48,180 nt of DNA, from contig JAMLIM010000022.1 in the NCBI GenBank assembly GCA_023954175.1, positions 1 to 48,180 on the forward strand. The letters are read 5' to 3'. Under the pieces are notes generated by a model. It was not told the DNA's origin, made no database searches, and saw only the letters and a program-made list of their open reading frames with translations. Positions 25,261 to 33,573 of the stretch are shown here, in pieces. Positions within the stretch are counted from its first letter, which is position 1. Each line of letters opens with the position of its first letter. Made by a program: the position numbers and the translations under genes. Source of the DNA: Rhizobacter sp. (GTDB lineage Bacteria > Pseudomonadota > Gammaproteobacteria > Burkholderiales > Burkholderiaceae_C).

Positions 25261-26063
25261 CCTTTCTTCTTGCGCCAGGATTCAAGGATGAACAGAGCCA
25301 CCGTGTGAGCTGAATGAATTGCCAAACGTGCGTGGCGCGGTTCAAGCTTGTACCCCTTCATTCCTGCACCGTGAGCTGAACTTGCATGGGTGCGGAGGGC
25401 GCCGATCCCTTCAGTAATGGATATGAGGCCCGAGAGAATCTGCCGGAGGTCTTGATCTTCCACGGTACTGGGGTCGAACCCGAGATGCTTCCGAACGAGC
25501 GTCCAAACCGGCTTCAGGTCTTGCTTCGCCGGTGCTTCGAGCCCCTCTTCAGAGATGTAAACCTTGCATACTGACTCGAGGATATTGCTGGCGGCGGAGA
25601 CGGCTTCGCGTGGGTTGGTTTCAACGTTGGACAGGGCGCGATTGAACTCGGAATCTATGGACGCAAGGTCGCTATCCTTGATGAACTCTTCCAGCGTGCG
25701 GGACGGGGCGCCGAGCGCCCCGACTACCTTGCCACCCTTGATGTACTGAAGCTCGCATTGCGCCAATATCTTCCCGATCCGTTCGCGATCTTTCAGCCGG
25801 TCATGATCCCAGGTGTTTTCCGGATCAAGCGGTGCTTCCATGTAATTCTCAATGAGTCGCCCCAAGACTTCCAAAGGCTTTGTAGTTTCGTCCTTGTTGG
25901 TGATGCGCAGCCACGCTTGGGCTTTGGCCGGCTTGCTTCCGGCCGGCGGGTCTCCGGGCGCACCCGCATAGGTGAACAGGCTATCCAGAGTGGCGTGTGA
26001 CTCTCGTGTTGCGGCGATTTCGGCGCAGACCGACAAGACTGGAGCCGGGATCAGGCGGCGCAT
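25251..26063 (-). CDS. Abortive-infection family protein with C-terminal Abi_C domain
   Basis: The 270-residue protein ends with the Abi_C pattern at about residues 190-262: DLRQILSGLISITEGIGALR, then SSAHG and RHARLAIHSAHTVALFILESW. A domain of about 150 residues precedes it, with WDHDRLKDRERIGKILAQCE. Abi_C proteins are linked to phage abortive infection, with HEPN-like helical domains, but the mechanism here is unknown. The ATG at 26063 is chosen over a TTG three codons upstream. It lies ten bases from an attC-like palindrome. Base composition is AT-richer than the core genes. Confidence 0.8.
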   Translation of the reverse strand: MRRLIPAPVLSVCAEIAATRESHATLDSLFTYAGAPGDPPAGSKPAKAQAWLRITNKDETTKPLEVLGRLIENYMEAPLDPENTWDHDRLKDRERIGKILAQCELQYIKGGKVVGALGAPSRTLEEFIKDSDLASIDSEFNRALSNVETNPREAVSAASNILESVCKVYISEEGLEAPAKQDLKPVWTLVRKHLGFDPSTVEDQDLRQILSGLISITEGIGALRTHASSAHGAGMKGYKLEPRHARLAIHSAHTVALFILESWRKKKGAF

Positions 26064-26072
26064 TGTCTTCAA

Positions 26073-26201
26073 GCCTTCAAACGTTCGAGCTAAGCGGGCG
26101 ACGACGGCAGGACGCCAGGCCCGGGCCGCGGAGAAAGTAGCGGGCCACAGACCGGGCCTGGTGGCCTGCCGATGGCGCTCCGCTTGAGCGAGGTGTTAGG
26201 C
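26073..26201. repeat. attC-like imperfect palindrome
   Basis: About 129 bases lie between the MNT gene and the Abi_C start. One end carries GTTAGGC (26195-26201), a perfect attC R' core. Outer arms pair (26083-26097 with 26180-26195, sharing AAGCGG/CCGCTT), and inner arms of 20 bases at 26105-26124 and 26152-26171 pair almost fully. The other end (26073-26082, GCCTTCAAAC) is a weaker core. Size, nested arms and position match a long integron attC site. Confidence 0.65.
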
Positions 26202-26225
26202 GTCACCGCGGTTCGGCATTGCTTG

Positions 26226-26561
26226 TCATGACTTCTGGTACGCCAAGACGCTGGACTCATCCAACGCGGCAGTAATGCTTGGTGTCTGGCCTGCGATGTA
26301 CTGTTCAAGGTCGACTTCGAATGGGAGTAGTGCCGACAACTCCGTTTCCCAAGTCTGTGTTTCGAACATCCATGTTGCGAGCCCCCCGCTGTCGTCGACG
26401 CCTGCGGTCGCCGTGAGGTCGAGTTCGATTGCGATGTCGATGTCGCTGCCGTCTCTTGCTTCGCCGCGAGCGCGGCTACCAAAAATCCACGCGCGAGCGA
26501 CAAGCGGCTTAGATTTGCACCATGTTGCGAGGCGCTGCTGAAGGGCAAGAATTCTACTCAT
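26226..26561 (-). CDS. Minimal nucleotidyltransferase (MNT) protein, MntA-like
   Basis: The 111-residue protein has the nucleotidyltransferase signature FGSRARGEARDGSDIDIAIE (GSx10DxD) and a likely third acidic ligand in FEVDLEQYI. In HEPN-MNT modules such proteins AMPylate and silence a HEPN toxin. No HEPN gene adjoins it; instead the preceding gene encodes a zinc-ribbon protein, overlapping by four bases (ATGA). The start at 26561 fits this overlap better than a TTG five codons upstream. It could be an antitoxin or another nucleotidyl-transferring regulator. Confidence 0.8.
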   Translation of the reverse strand: MSRILALQQRLATWCKSKPLVARAWIFGSRARGEARDGSDIDIAIELDLTATAGVDDSGGLATWMFETQTWETELSALLPFEVDLEQYIAGQTPSITAALDESSVLAYQKS

Positions 26562-26845
26562 CCTTGATCTCGCCAATCTGGGTAGAACGGAATATCGCCC
26601 CAGCTGCCGCTAACTTGCGTTGTGGTCTCCTGTAATGGAGGGTCGATCACCCTTGTGTCTCTTGCTCCACAGGAGGAGCACTTCAAGCGACGAACATCCT
26701 CTTCGTACAAGACATTGTGGACACGCTTCGGAAAGTGCTTCTCTCGAGTAGTCGCCAACCATTCGACGGTCACCTCAAAGTCGCGTTCGCAGCCCTTACA
26801 AACTAGCTTGGCACCTGGGCGGATGATCGTCGGATAGAGGGACAT
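26558..26845 (-). CDS. Small zinc-ribbon protein of unknown function
   Basis: The 95-residue protein has two CxxC knuckles (C16/C19 in CKGC and C56/C59 in CSSC), arranged as a zinc ribbon. The first is followed by an acidic-aromatic strand (ERDFEVTVEWLATTREKHFP). The tail is Trp- and Pro-rich (SWGDIPFYPDWRDQ). I do not recognise a named family. It is the first gene of a two-gene unit with the MNT protein, so the two products may act together as partner or target. It sits in the AT-richer accessory region. Confidence 0.65.
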   Translation of the reverse strand: MSLYPTIIRPGAKLVCKGCERDFEVTVEWLATTREKHFPKRVHNVLYEEDVRRLKCSSCGARDTRVIDPPLQETTTQVSGSWGDIPFYPDWRDQG

Positions 26846-27130
26846 GGTGCGAGGGCCTCACAGATTGGCGCCACGAGAATAGTGCGAGTGTCGCGCGGAT
26901 GAGCGGTGGATCTCGTGAGTTGGTGGGGCTTGTGACGCCTTGTATTTTCTGCCTACCGACTCCGCAGAAGAATCGGTAGTTGAGCCGGCGCTGACGACGC
27001 CTGCGGCTACCGACCCATCAGCACGGGCGCGACGAGAGTGTTCCCGCGTTGTCGAGGTAGCACAAAGGTCCGCAAGCGCGCGGACCTTACCCACCACGCG
27101 CCGATTCGGATTGGAATTGAGCCGCACGGC
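26846..27130. other. Intergenic boundary of the accessory region
   Basis: The 285 bases between the zinc-ribbon gene and the dehydrogenase hold no convincing gene. A possible short frame here lacks family features and a ribosome site. Base composition moves from mixed to GC-rich near 27060. No integrase, tRNA or clear attC core was seen, so the right-hand boundary of the cassette-like region is undefined. Confidence 0.4.
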
Positions 27131-28552
27131 TCAAAGCGCGAATATCTTCCCCGGATTCATGATGTTCTTCGGGTCGAGTGCGCGCTTGATGCTCTTCATC
27201 AGCGCGATCGCGCCGTCGCCCGCTTCCTCGACGAGGAAGCCCATCTTGTGCAGGCCGATGCCGTGCTCGCCGGTGCAGGTGCCTTCCATCGCGATCGCGC
27301 GGCGCACCATCTTTTCGCTCAAATCTTCCGCAATGGCGCGTTGCGCGGCGTCGCCTTCCTTCACGAGGTAGGCGAGGTGGAAGTTGCCGTCGCCGACGTG
27401 GCCGACGATGTAGTAGGGCAGGCCGCAGGCGTCGGCGTCGCGCACCGAGGCGTCGATGATCTCGGCCAGGCGCGAGATCGGCACGCAGGTGTCGGTCGTC
27501 ACGCTGCGGCTGCCGGGGTTCGCCTGCATGCCGGCGAAGTAGGCCTTGTGCCGCGCCGTCCACAGGCGCGTGCGTTCTTCGGGCGTGCTCGCCCATTCGA
27601 AGTCCTCGCCGCCGGCATCGCTCGCCAGCGCCTGCACCGTCTCGGCCTGCTCCTTCACGCTCGCCTCGCTGCCGTGGAACTCCATCAGCAGCATGGGTGA
27701 TTCGCGCAGGCCCAGCTTCGATTGCTTGTTCACCGCGCGCACCGCGTTCACGTCGAGCAGTTCACAGCGCGCGATCGGCACGCCCATCTGGATGAGCTGG
27801 ATCGTCACCTCGACCGCCTTCGCGATCGTCGGGAAGTGGCAGATCGCCGCGCTCACCGCCTCGGGCAGCGGGTAGAGCTTCAACGTGACTTCGGTGATCA
27901 CGCCGAGCGTGCCTTCGCTGCCGACGAAGAGGCGCGTCAGGTCGTAGCCGGCGCTCGACTTCTTCGCCCGCGTGCCGGTGCGGATCACCTCGCCGCTCGC
28001 GGTGACGACGGTGAGCGCGAGCACGTTCTCGCGCATCGTGCCGTAGCGCACCGCGTTCGTGCCGCTCGCGCGCGTCGCGGCCATGCCGCCGATCGTCGCG
28101 TTCGCGCCGGGGTCGATCGGGAAGAAGAGCCCGGTGTCGCGGATGTCGGCGTTGACCTGCTCGCGCGTCACGCCGGCCTGCACGGTGACGGTCAGGTCCT
28201 CGGGGTTGACGCGCACGATGGAGGTCATGCGCGACACGTCGATGCTGACGCCGCCCTGCACCGCGAGCAGATGCCCTTCGAGCGAGGAGCCGATGCCGAA
28301 CGCGATGACCGGCACCGCGTGCTCGTCGGCGAGCTTGACGACGGCGACGACGTCGTCCGTGCTCTCGCAGAAGACGACGACTTCGGGCGGCGTGACCGGG
28401 AACGGCGATTCGTCGCGGCCGTGCTGCTCGCGCACTGCGGCGGCTGTCGAACAGCGCTCGCCGAAGCGCGCCTGCAGCGCGGAGAGCATCGCGGCGGGGA
28501 CGGGGCGGATCGCGGCCTCGGGCAGGGCGTGGGCGGGAAGGGGTGCGTTCAT
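27131..28552 (-). CDS. FAD-binding D-lactate/glycolate-type dehydrogenase
   Basis: The 473-residue flavoprotein matches the D-lactate dehydrogenase (cytochrome)/GlcD group. The FAD-binding PCMH fold shows VIAFGIGSSLEGHLLAVQGG, VNPEDLTVTVQAGVTREQVN, FFPIDPGANATIGGMAATRASG and GSEGTLGVITEVTLKLYP. The C-terminal oxidase half has HVGDGNFH and ends GEHGIGLHKMGFL and DPKNIMNPGKIF. It oxidises a 2-hydroxy acid at the membrane and passes electrons to the respiratory chain. The ATG at 28552 is chosen; upstream codons are Arg/Ala-rich filler. It diverges from metY. Confidence 0.88.
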   Translation of the reverse strand: MNAPLPAHALPEAAIRPVPAAMLSALQARFGERCSTAAAVREQHGRDESPFPVTPPEVVVFCESTDDVVAVVKLADEHAVPVIAFGIGSSLEGHLLAVQGGVSIDVSRMTSIVRVNPEDLTVTVQAGVTREQVNADIRDTGLFFPIDPGANATIGGMAATRASGTNAVRYGTMRENVLALTVVTASGEVIRTGTRAKKSSAGYDLTRLFVGSEGTLGVITEVTLKLYPLPEAVSAAICHFPTIAKAVEVTIQLIQMGVPIARCELLDVNAVRAVNKQSKLGLRESPMLLMEFHGSEASVKEQAETVQALASDAGGEDFEWASTPEERTRLWTARHKAYFAGMQANPGSRSVTTDTCVPISRLAEIIDASVRDADACGLPYYIVGHVGDGNFHLAYLVKEGDAAQRAIAEDLSEKMVRRAIAMEGTCTGEHGIGLHKMGFLVEEAGDGAIALMKSIKRALDPKNIMNPGKIFAL

Positions 28553-28661
28553 CGTGGGCCTCCAGTTGCCGCGCGCGGGGCGGGCATCGTCCGATTCTAG
28601 GGATGTGGGCTGCGCGTGCACGCTGGCTGCGCGCTGGGTGCGGTCAGCGTCCCGCGCCTCG

Positions 28662-28697
28662 CGCAATCGCCCCGCAAACCCCCGCAATCGCCCCGCA
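28662..28697. repeat. Perfect 15-base direct repeat in a divergent promoter region
   Basis: CGCAATCGCCCCGCA occurs at 28662-28676 and 28683-28697, so the copies are 21 bases apart, about two helical turns. It lies between the divergent dehydrogenase and metY genes. A regulator-binding direct repeat is possible; simple local duplication cannot be excluded. Confidence 0.5.
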
Positions 28698-28758
28698 GGC
28701 GGCTCGCGTGGACGGCTCGCTAAACTGGCCTTCGAGTTTTCACCGAACGGAGTACGCA

Positions 28759-30030
<1,272 letters not shown>

Positions 30031-30060
30031 ACGCGGAGCGACGGAACAAGGAGCAACGAG

Positions 30061-30636
30061 ATGGCCAACCGCATTTCAGCCGTCGCGACGCGCACCGGCG
30101 ACGACGGCACGACGGGCCTGGGTGACGGCACGCGCGTCGCGAAGGACTCGCTGCGCATCGAGGCGCTGGGCGATGTCGACGAGCTCAACTCGACGCTCGG
30201 CGTGCTGCGCGCCGAGCCGCTGCCGGACGACGTGCGCGCGCTCCTCGTCATCATCCAGGACGAACTCTTCAACCTCGGCGGCGAGCTGTCGATCCCCGGC
30301 TATGAATTGCTCAAGGGCGATGCGTTGGCCAGGCTCGACGAGGCGCTCGCGCACTACAACGCGAACCTGCCGCGGCTGAAGGAGTTCATCCTGCCCGCCG
30401 GCACGCGCAGCGCCGCGATCGCGCACGTCGCCCGCACGATCGCGCGGCGCGCCGAGCGCGCCGTCGTCGCGCTCGGCCGCGCGGAGGACGTTCGCCCCAC
30501 GCCGCGCCAGTATCTGAACCGCCTGAGCGATCTGCTGTTCGTCCTCGCGCGCGTGCTCAACCGCGCGAATCTCGACGGCCTGGCCGGCGACGACGTCTAC
30601 TGGCAGAGCGACAAGTTGAAGCGCGACGCAACGTAG
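30061..30636 (+). CDS. pduO: Cob(I)yrinic acid a,c-diamide adenosyltransferase, PduO type
   Basis: This 191-residue adenosyltransferase makes the adenosyl form of cobalamin from ATP. The family N-terminus is seen (VATRTGDDGTTGLGDGTRVAKD, in parts), then EALGDVDELNSTLG. The C-terminal motif has ARTIARRAERAVVAL and YLNRLSDLLFVLARVLNR. Length is typical. AAGGAG precedes the ATG by nine bases. It follows metY by 30 bases. It converges with aroG. Confidence 0.92.
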   Translation: MANRISAVATRTGDDGTTGLGDGTRVAKDSLRIEALGDVDELNSTLGVLRAEPLPDDVRALLVIIQDELFNLGGELSIPGYELLKGDALARLDEALAHYNANLPRLKEFILPAGTRSAAIAHVARTIARRAERAVVALGRAEDVRPTPRQYLNRLSDLLFVLARVLNRANLDGLAGDDVYWQSDKLKRDAT

Positions 30637-30706
30637 CCTCTTCGCGCGCGCGGCCGCGCCCGCGGCGCCCGCAGCGATTTCGCAGGGCTTCGCGGATTGG
30701 CAGCGT

Positions 30707-31834
30707 TCAGCGCGCCGCGCGCCGCGCCTCGACGGCGCTGCTCAGCGTCTGCAGCACGGTCAGCGAATCGTCCCAGCCGATGCACGCATCGGTGATGCTC
30801 TGGCCGTAGGCGAGCTTGCCCGGGTCGTCCTTGCCGGCGTTGAACTTCTGCGCGCCCGGCTGCAGGTGGCTTTCGACCATCACGCCGAAGACGCAGCGCC
30901 CGCCGGCGCGCAGTTGCTCGCCGACATCGCGCGCGACATCGATCTGGCGCTGGTGCTGCTTGCTGCTGTTGGCGTGGCTGCAATCGACCATCAGCGTGCA
31001 GTCGAGCCTGGCCGCCTCGATCTCCTTGCACGCCGCGGCGACGTGCGCGGCGTCGTAGTTCGGCGCCTTGCCGCCGCGCAGGATGACGTGGCAATCCTTG
31101 TTGCCGCGCGTCTGCACGATCGCGACCTGGCCGTTCTTGTGCACCGACAGGAAGTGGTGCGGCCGCGCCGCGGCCTGGATGGCGTCGATCGCGATGCGGA
31201 TATTGCCGTCGGTGCCGTTCTTGAAGCCGATCGGCGCCGACAGGCCGGAGGCGAGCTCGCGGTGCACCTGGCTCTCGGTCGTGCGCGCGCCGATCGCGCC
31301 CCAGCTGATGAGGTCGCCGATGTACTGCGGCGAGATGACGTCGAGGAACTCGCTGCCCGCCGGAACGCCGAGCCGATTGATCTCGACGAGCAGCTGGCGC
31401 GCGATGCGCAGGCCCTCGTCGATGCGGAAACTCTGGTCGAGGTAGGGGTCGTTGATCAGGCCCTTCCAGCCGATCGTCGTGCGCGGCTTCTCGAAGTAGA
31501 CGCGCATCACGATCTCGAGCGTGCCGGCGTACTTGTCGCGCTCGGCCTTGAGGCGCCGTGCGTAGTCGAGCGCCGCCGCCGGGTCGTGGATCGAGCACGG
31601 CCCCATGACGACGAGCAGCCGGTCGTCCTTGCGCTGCATGATCTGGCGGATCGCGCCGCGGGTGCGGCCGATCAGCTTCTCTGCCGGCGTGCCGGCGATC
31701 GGGAAGAAGCGGATCAGGTGCTCCGGCGGCGGCAGCGGCGTGACGTCCTGGATGCGCTGGTCGTCGGTCTGGCTCGTGCGTTCGGTGAACGCGTACCAGC
31801 CCTCGGGCGCGGTGGCGGCGGATTTGGCGGTCAT
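30707..31834 (-). CDS. aroG: 3-deoxy-7-phosphoheptulonate synthase, class I (AroG type)
   Basis: The 375-residue enzyme condenses phosphoenolpyruvate and erythrose-4-phosphate, the first step to aromatic amino acids. Characteristic segments are VVMGPCSIHDPAAALDYA, VMRVYFEKPRTTIGWKGLIN, GIRTTESQ-like GARTTESQVHRELAS, TRGNKDCHVILRGG, and MVDCSHANSSKQ. The N-terminal extension is typical of feedback-sensitive forms, but the inhibiting amino acid cannot be assigned by eye. Upstream on the same strand lies a leader peptide and an attenuator terminator. RNA control by aromatic amino acids is therefore strongly suggested. Confidence 0.95.
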   Translation of the reverse strand: MTAKSAATAPEGWYAFTERTSQTDDQRIQDVTPLPPPEHLIRFFPIAGTPAEKLIGRTRGAIRQIMQRKDDRLLVVMGPCSIHDPAAALDYARRLKAERDKYAGTLEIVMRVYFEKPRTTIGWKGLINDPYLDQSFRIDEGLRIARQLLVEINRLGVPAGSEFLDVISPQYIGDLISWGAIGARTTESQVHRELASGLSAPIGFKNGTDGNIRIAIDAIQAAARPHHFLSVHKNGQVAIVQTRGNKDCHVILRGGKAPNYDAAHVAAACKEIEAARLDCTLMVDCSHANSSKQHQRQIDVARDVGEQLRAGGRCVFGVMVESHLQPGAQKFNAGKDDPGKLAYGQSITDACIGWDDSLTVLQTLSSAVEARRAAR

Positions 31835-31884
31835 GGGTTCGGGCTCCTGTCGCTGTGTTGTCGATGTTTTCGGTGCGCTGAAAC

Positions 31885-31917
31885 GAAAAAACCGCCGGGC
31901 TTTCGGGCCCGGCGGTT
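31885..31917 (-). terminator. Attenuator terminator in the aroG leader
   Basis: On the minus strand an 11-base stem (AACCGCCGGGC with GCCCGGCGGTT) and a six-base loop are followed by six T residues, a classical intrinsic terminator. It lies between the leader peptide and aroG. The segment CCGCCCGGCGG at 31963-31973, just after the aromatic codons, can pair with its 5' arm as an antiterminator. Confidence 0.88.
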
Positions 31918-31942
31918 CCTGGAAGTCGTTGCGCTGCTTCGT

Positions 31943-32020
31943 CTATGCGCCTGCCTCTCCATCCGCCGGGCGGTGCGAGAACCAAAAGTTCGCAAAGAAA
32001 TAGGTGCGCGAAACAGGCAT
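31943..32020 (-). CDS. aroG leader peptide (aromatic-rich, attenuation)
   Basis: A 25-codon frame (ATG at 32020, TAG at 31943-31945) encodes a peptide with the run TYFFANFWF at residues 6-14. Six of residues 7-14 are aromatic: one Tyr, four Phe and one Trp. Stalling here when charged aromatic tRNAs are scarce would free the antiterminator. The peptide starts 75 bases after tldD ends, and its stop lies 26 bases before the terminator stem. I infer transcription attenuation of aroG, responding mainly to Phe, with Tyr and Trp input. Confidence 0.85.
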   Translation of the reverse strand: MPVSRTYFFANFWFSHRPADGEAGA

Positions 32021-32094
32021 GGGCGCGAATGTAGCACGGCCCGGCGTGCGTGTGAAAACGGGCCAAGCGGCCTCTTCGAACGTGCGCTCGGAAC

Positions 32095-33573
32095 TCATGC
32101 CGTGCCGCCCACCGTCATCTTGTCGATGCGCAGCGTCGGCTGGCCGACGCCGACGGGCACGCTCTGGCCGTCCTTGCCGCAGACGCCGACGCCGGTATCG
32201 AGCCGCATGTCGTTGCCGATCATCGACACGCGCGTCAGCGCGTCGGGCCCGTTGCCGATCAGCGTCGCGCCCTTCACCGGGTACTGGATGCGGCCGTTCT
32301 CGACCCAGAACGCCTCGCTCGCCGAAAACACGAACTTGCCGCTCGTGATGTCGACCTGGCCGCCGCCGAAGTTGGTCGCGTACAGGCCGCGCTTCAGGCC
32401 GGCGATGATCTCTTCCTTCGTCCGGTCGCCGCCGAGCATGTAGGTGTTCGTCATGCGCGGCATCGGCAGCGCGGCGTAACTCTCGCGCCGGCCGTTGCCG
32501 GTCGAGGCGACGCCCATCAGCCGCGCGTTGAGCGAGTCGTGCAGGTAGCCCTTGAGGATGCCGTCCTCGATCAGCACGTTCTTCTGCGTCAGGTTGCCCT
32601 CGTCGTCGATGTTGAGCGAACCGCGGCGGTCGGCGATGGTGCCGTCGTCGAGCACCGTCACGCCCTTGGCGGCGACGCGCTGGCCGATGCGGCCCGAGAA
32701 CGCGCTCGAGCCCTTGCGGTTGAAGTCGCCCTCGAGCCCGTGGCCGATCGCCTCGTGCAGCAGCACGCCGGGCCAGCCGGGGCCGAGGACGACGCTCATC
32801 ATCCCGGCCTTGAGCGGGCGCGACTCGAGGTTCGTCAGCGCCGCGTTCACCGCGTCGTGCACGTAGCTCTCGATCACGCTGTCCTGGAAGTAGCCGAGGC
32901 CGAAGCGTCCGCCGCCGCCGCCGTTGCCCGATTCGCGGCGCAGTTCACCCTCCACCATCTGCTCGGCGATCACCGTCACCGACAGCCGCACCAGCGGGCG
33001 CACGTCGGCCGCGAGCGAGCCGTCGGCGCGCGCGACGAGGACGACGTCGTACTCGCTCGCGAGGCCCGCCATCACCTGCTTGATGCGCGGGTCCTTGGCG
33101 CGCGCGAGCTGCTCGACCTTTTCCAGCAGCGCGACTTTCTGCGTGCTGTCGAGCGTCGCGATCGGGTCGGTCGGCGCGTACAGGCTGCGCGTCCTGGCGA
33201 TCGTCTGCTTGCGGCCCGTGATCTTCACGGTGCGGCTCTGGCCGGCGGCGGCGATCGTGCGCACCGTTTGCGCCGCGTCCATCAGTGCCGCCTCGGAGAT
33301 GTCGTCCGAGTAGGCGAAGGCCGTCTTCTCGCCCGCCACTGCGCGCACGCCGACGCCCTGGTCGATGCCGAAGCTGCCCGACTTGACGATGCCTTCCTCC
33401 AGCCCCCAGCCTTCGCTGCGCGTGTACTGGAAGTAGAGGTCGGCGTCATCGATGCGGTGCGTCGCGATCGCCTTGAGCGCGCGCGACAGGGCGGCGTCGG
33501 TCAGGCCGAAGGGTTCGAGCAACAGCGCGCGGGCGGTGGCCAGGCGTTCGATCGTGGGTTCGCGGGAAATCAT
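32095..33573 (-). CDS. tldD: Metalloprotease TldD
   Basis: The 492-residue protein is the TldD half of the TldD/TldE peptidase that processes modified peptides and degrades CcdA-type antitoxins. The zinc motif HEAIGHGLEGD (HExxxH) is present. Other family marks are LVRLSVTVIAEQMVEGELRR, GPGWPGVLLHE, NIDDEG, RMTNTYMLGG and NGRIQYPVKGATLIGNGP. Length is normal. The gene overlaps the preceding LysR gene by four bases, an uncommon partner. TldE/PmbA is not in the window. Confidence 0.95.
   Translation of the reverse strand: MISREPTIERLATARALLLEPFGLTDAALSRALKAIATHRIDDADLYFQYTRSEGWGLEEGIVKSGSFGIDQGVGVRAVAGEKTAFAYSDDISEAALMDAAQTVRTIAAAGQSRTVKITGRKQTIARTRSLYAPTDPIATLDSTQKVALLEKVEQLARAKDPRIKQVMAGLASEYDVVLVARADGSLAADVRPLVRLSVTVIAEQMVEGELRRESGNGGGGGRFGLGYFQDSVIESYVHDAVNAALTNLESRPLKAGMMSVVLGPGWPGVLLHEAIGHGLEGDFNRKGSSAFSGRIGQRVAAKGVTVLDDGTIADRRGSLNIDDEGNLTQKNVLIEDGILKGYLHDSLNARLMGVASTGNGRRESYAALPMPRMTNTYMLGGDRTKEEIIAGLKRGLYATNFGGGQVDITSGKFVFSASEAFWVENGRIQYPVKGATLIGNGPDALTRVSMIGNDMRLDTGVGVCGKDGQSVPVGVGQPTLRIDKMTVGGTA

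Noticed and set aside
26858-27127. Possible 89-codon minus-strand gene at the island edge
   Set aside because: Low-complexity Ser/Arg/Ala content, no ribosome site and no family match; it also includes the dehydrogenase 3' flank.
28553-28758. SAM-type riboswitch before metY
   Set aside because: No conserved SAM riboswitch core or matching stems could be found by eye; only a direct repeat and a plausible ribosome site are visible.
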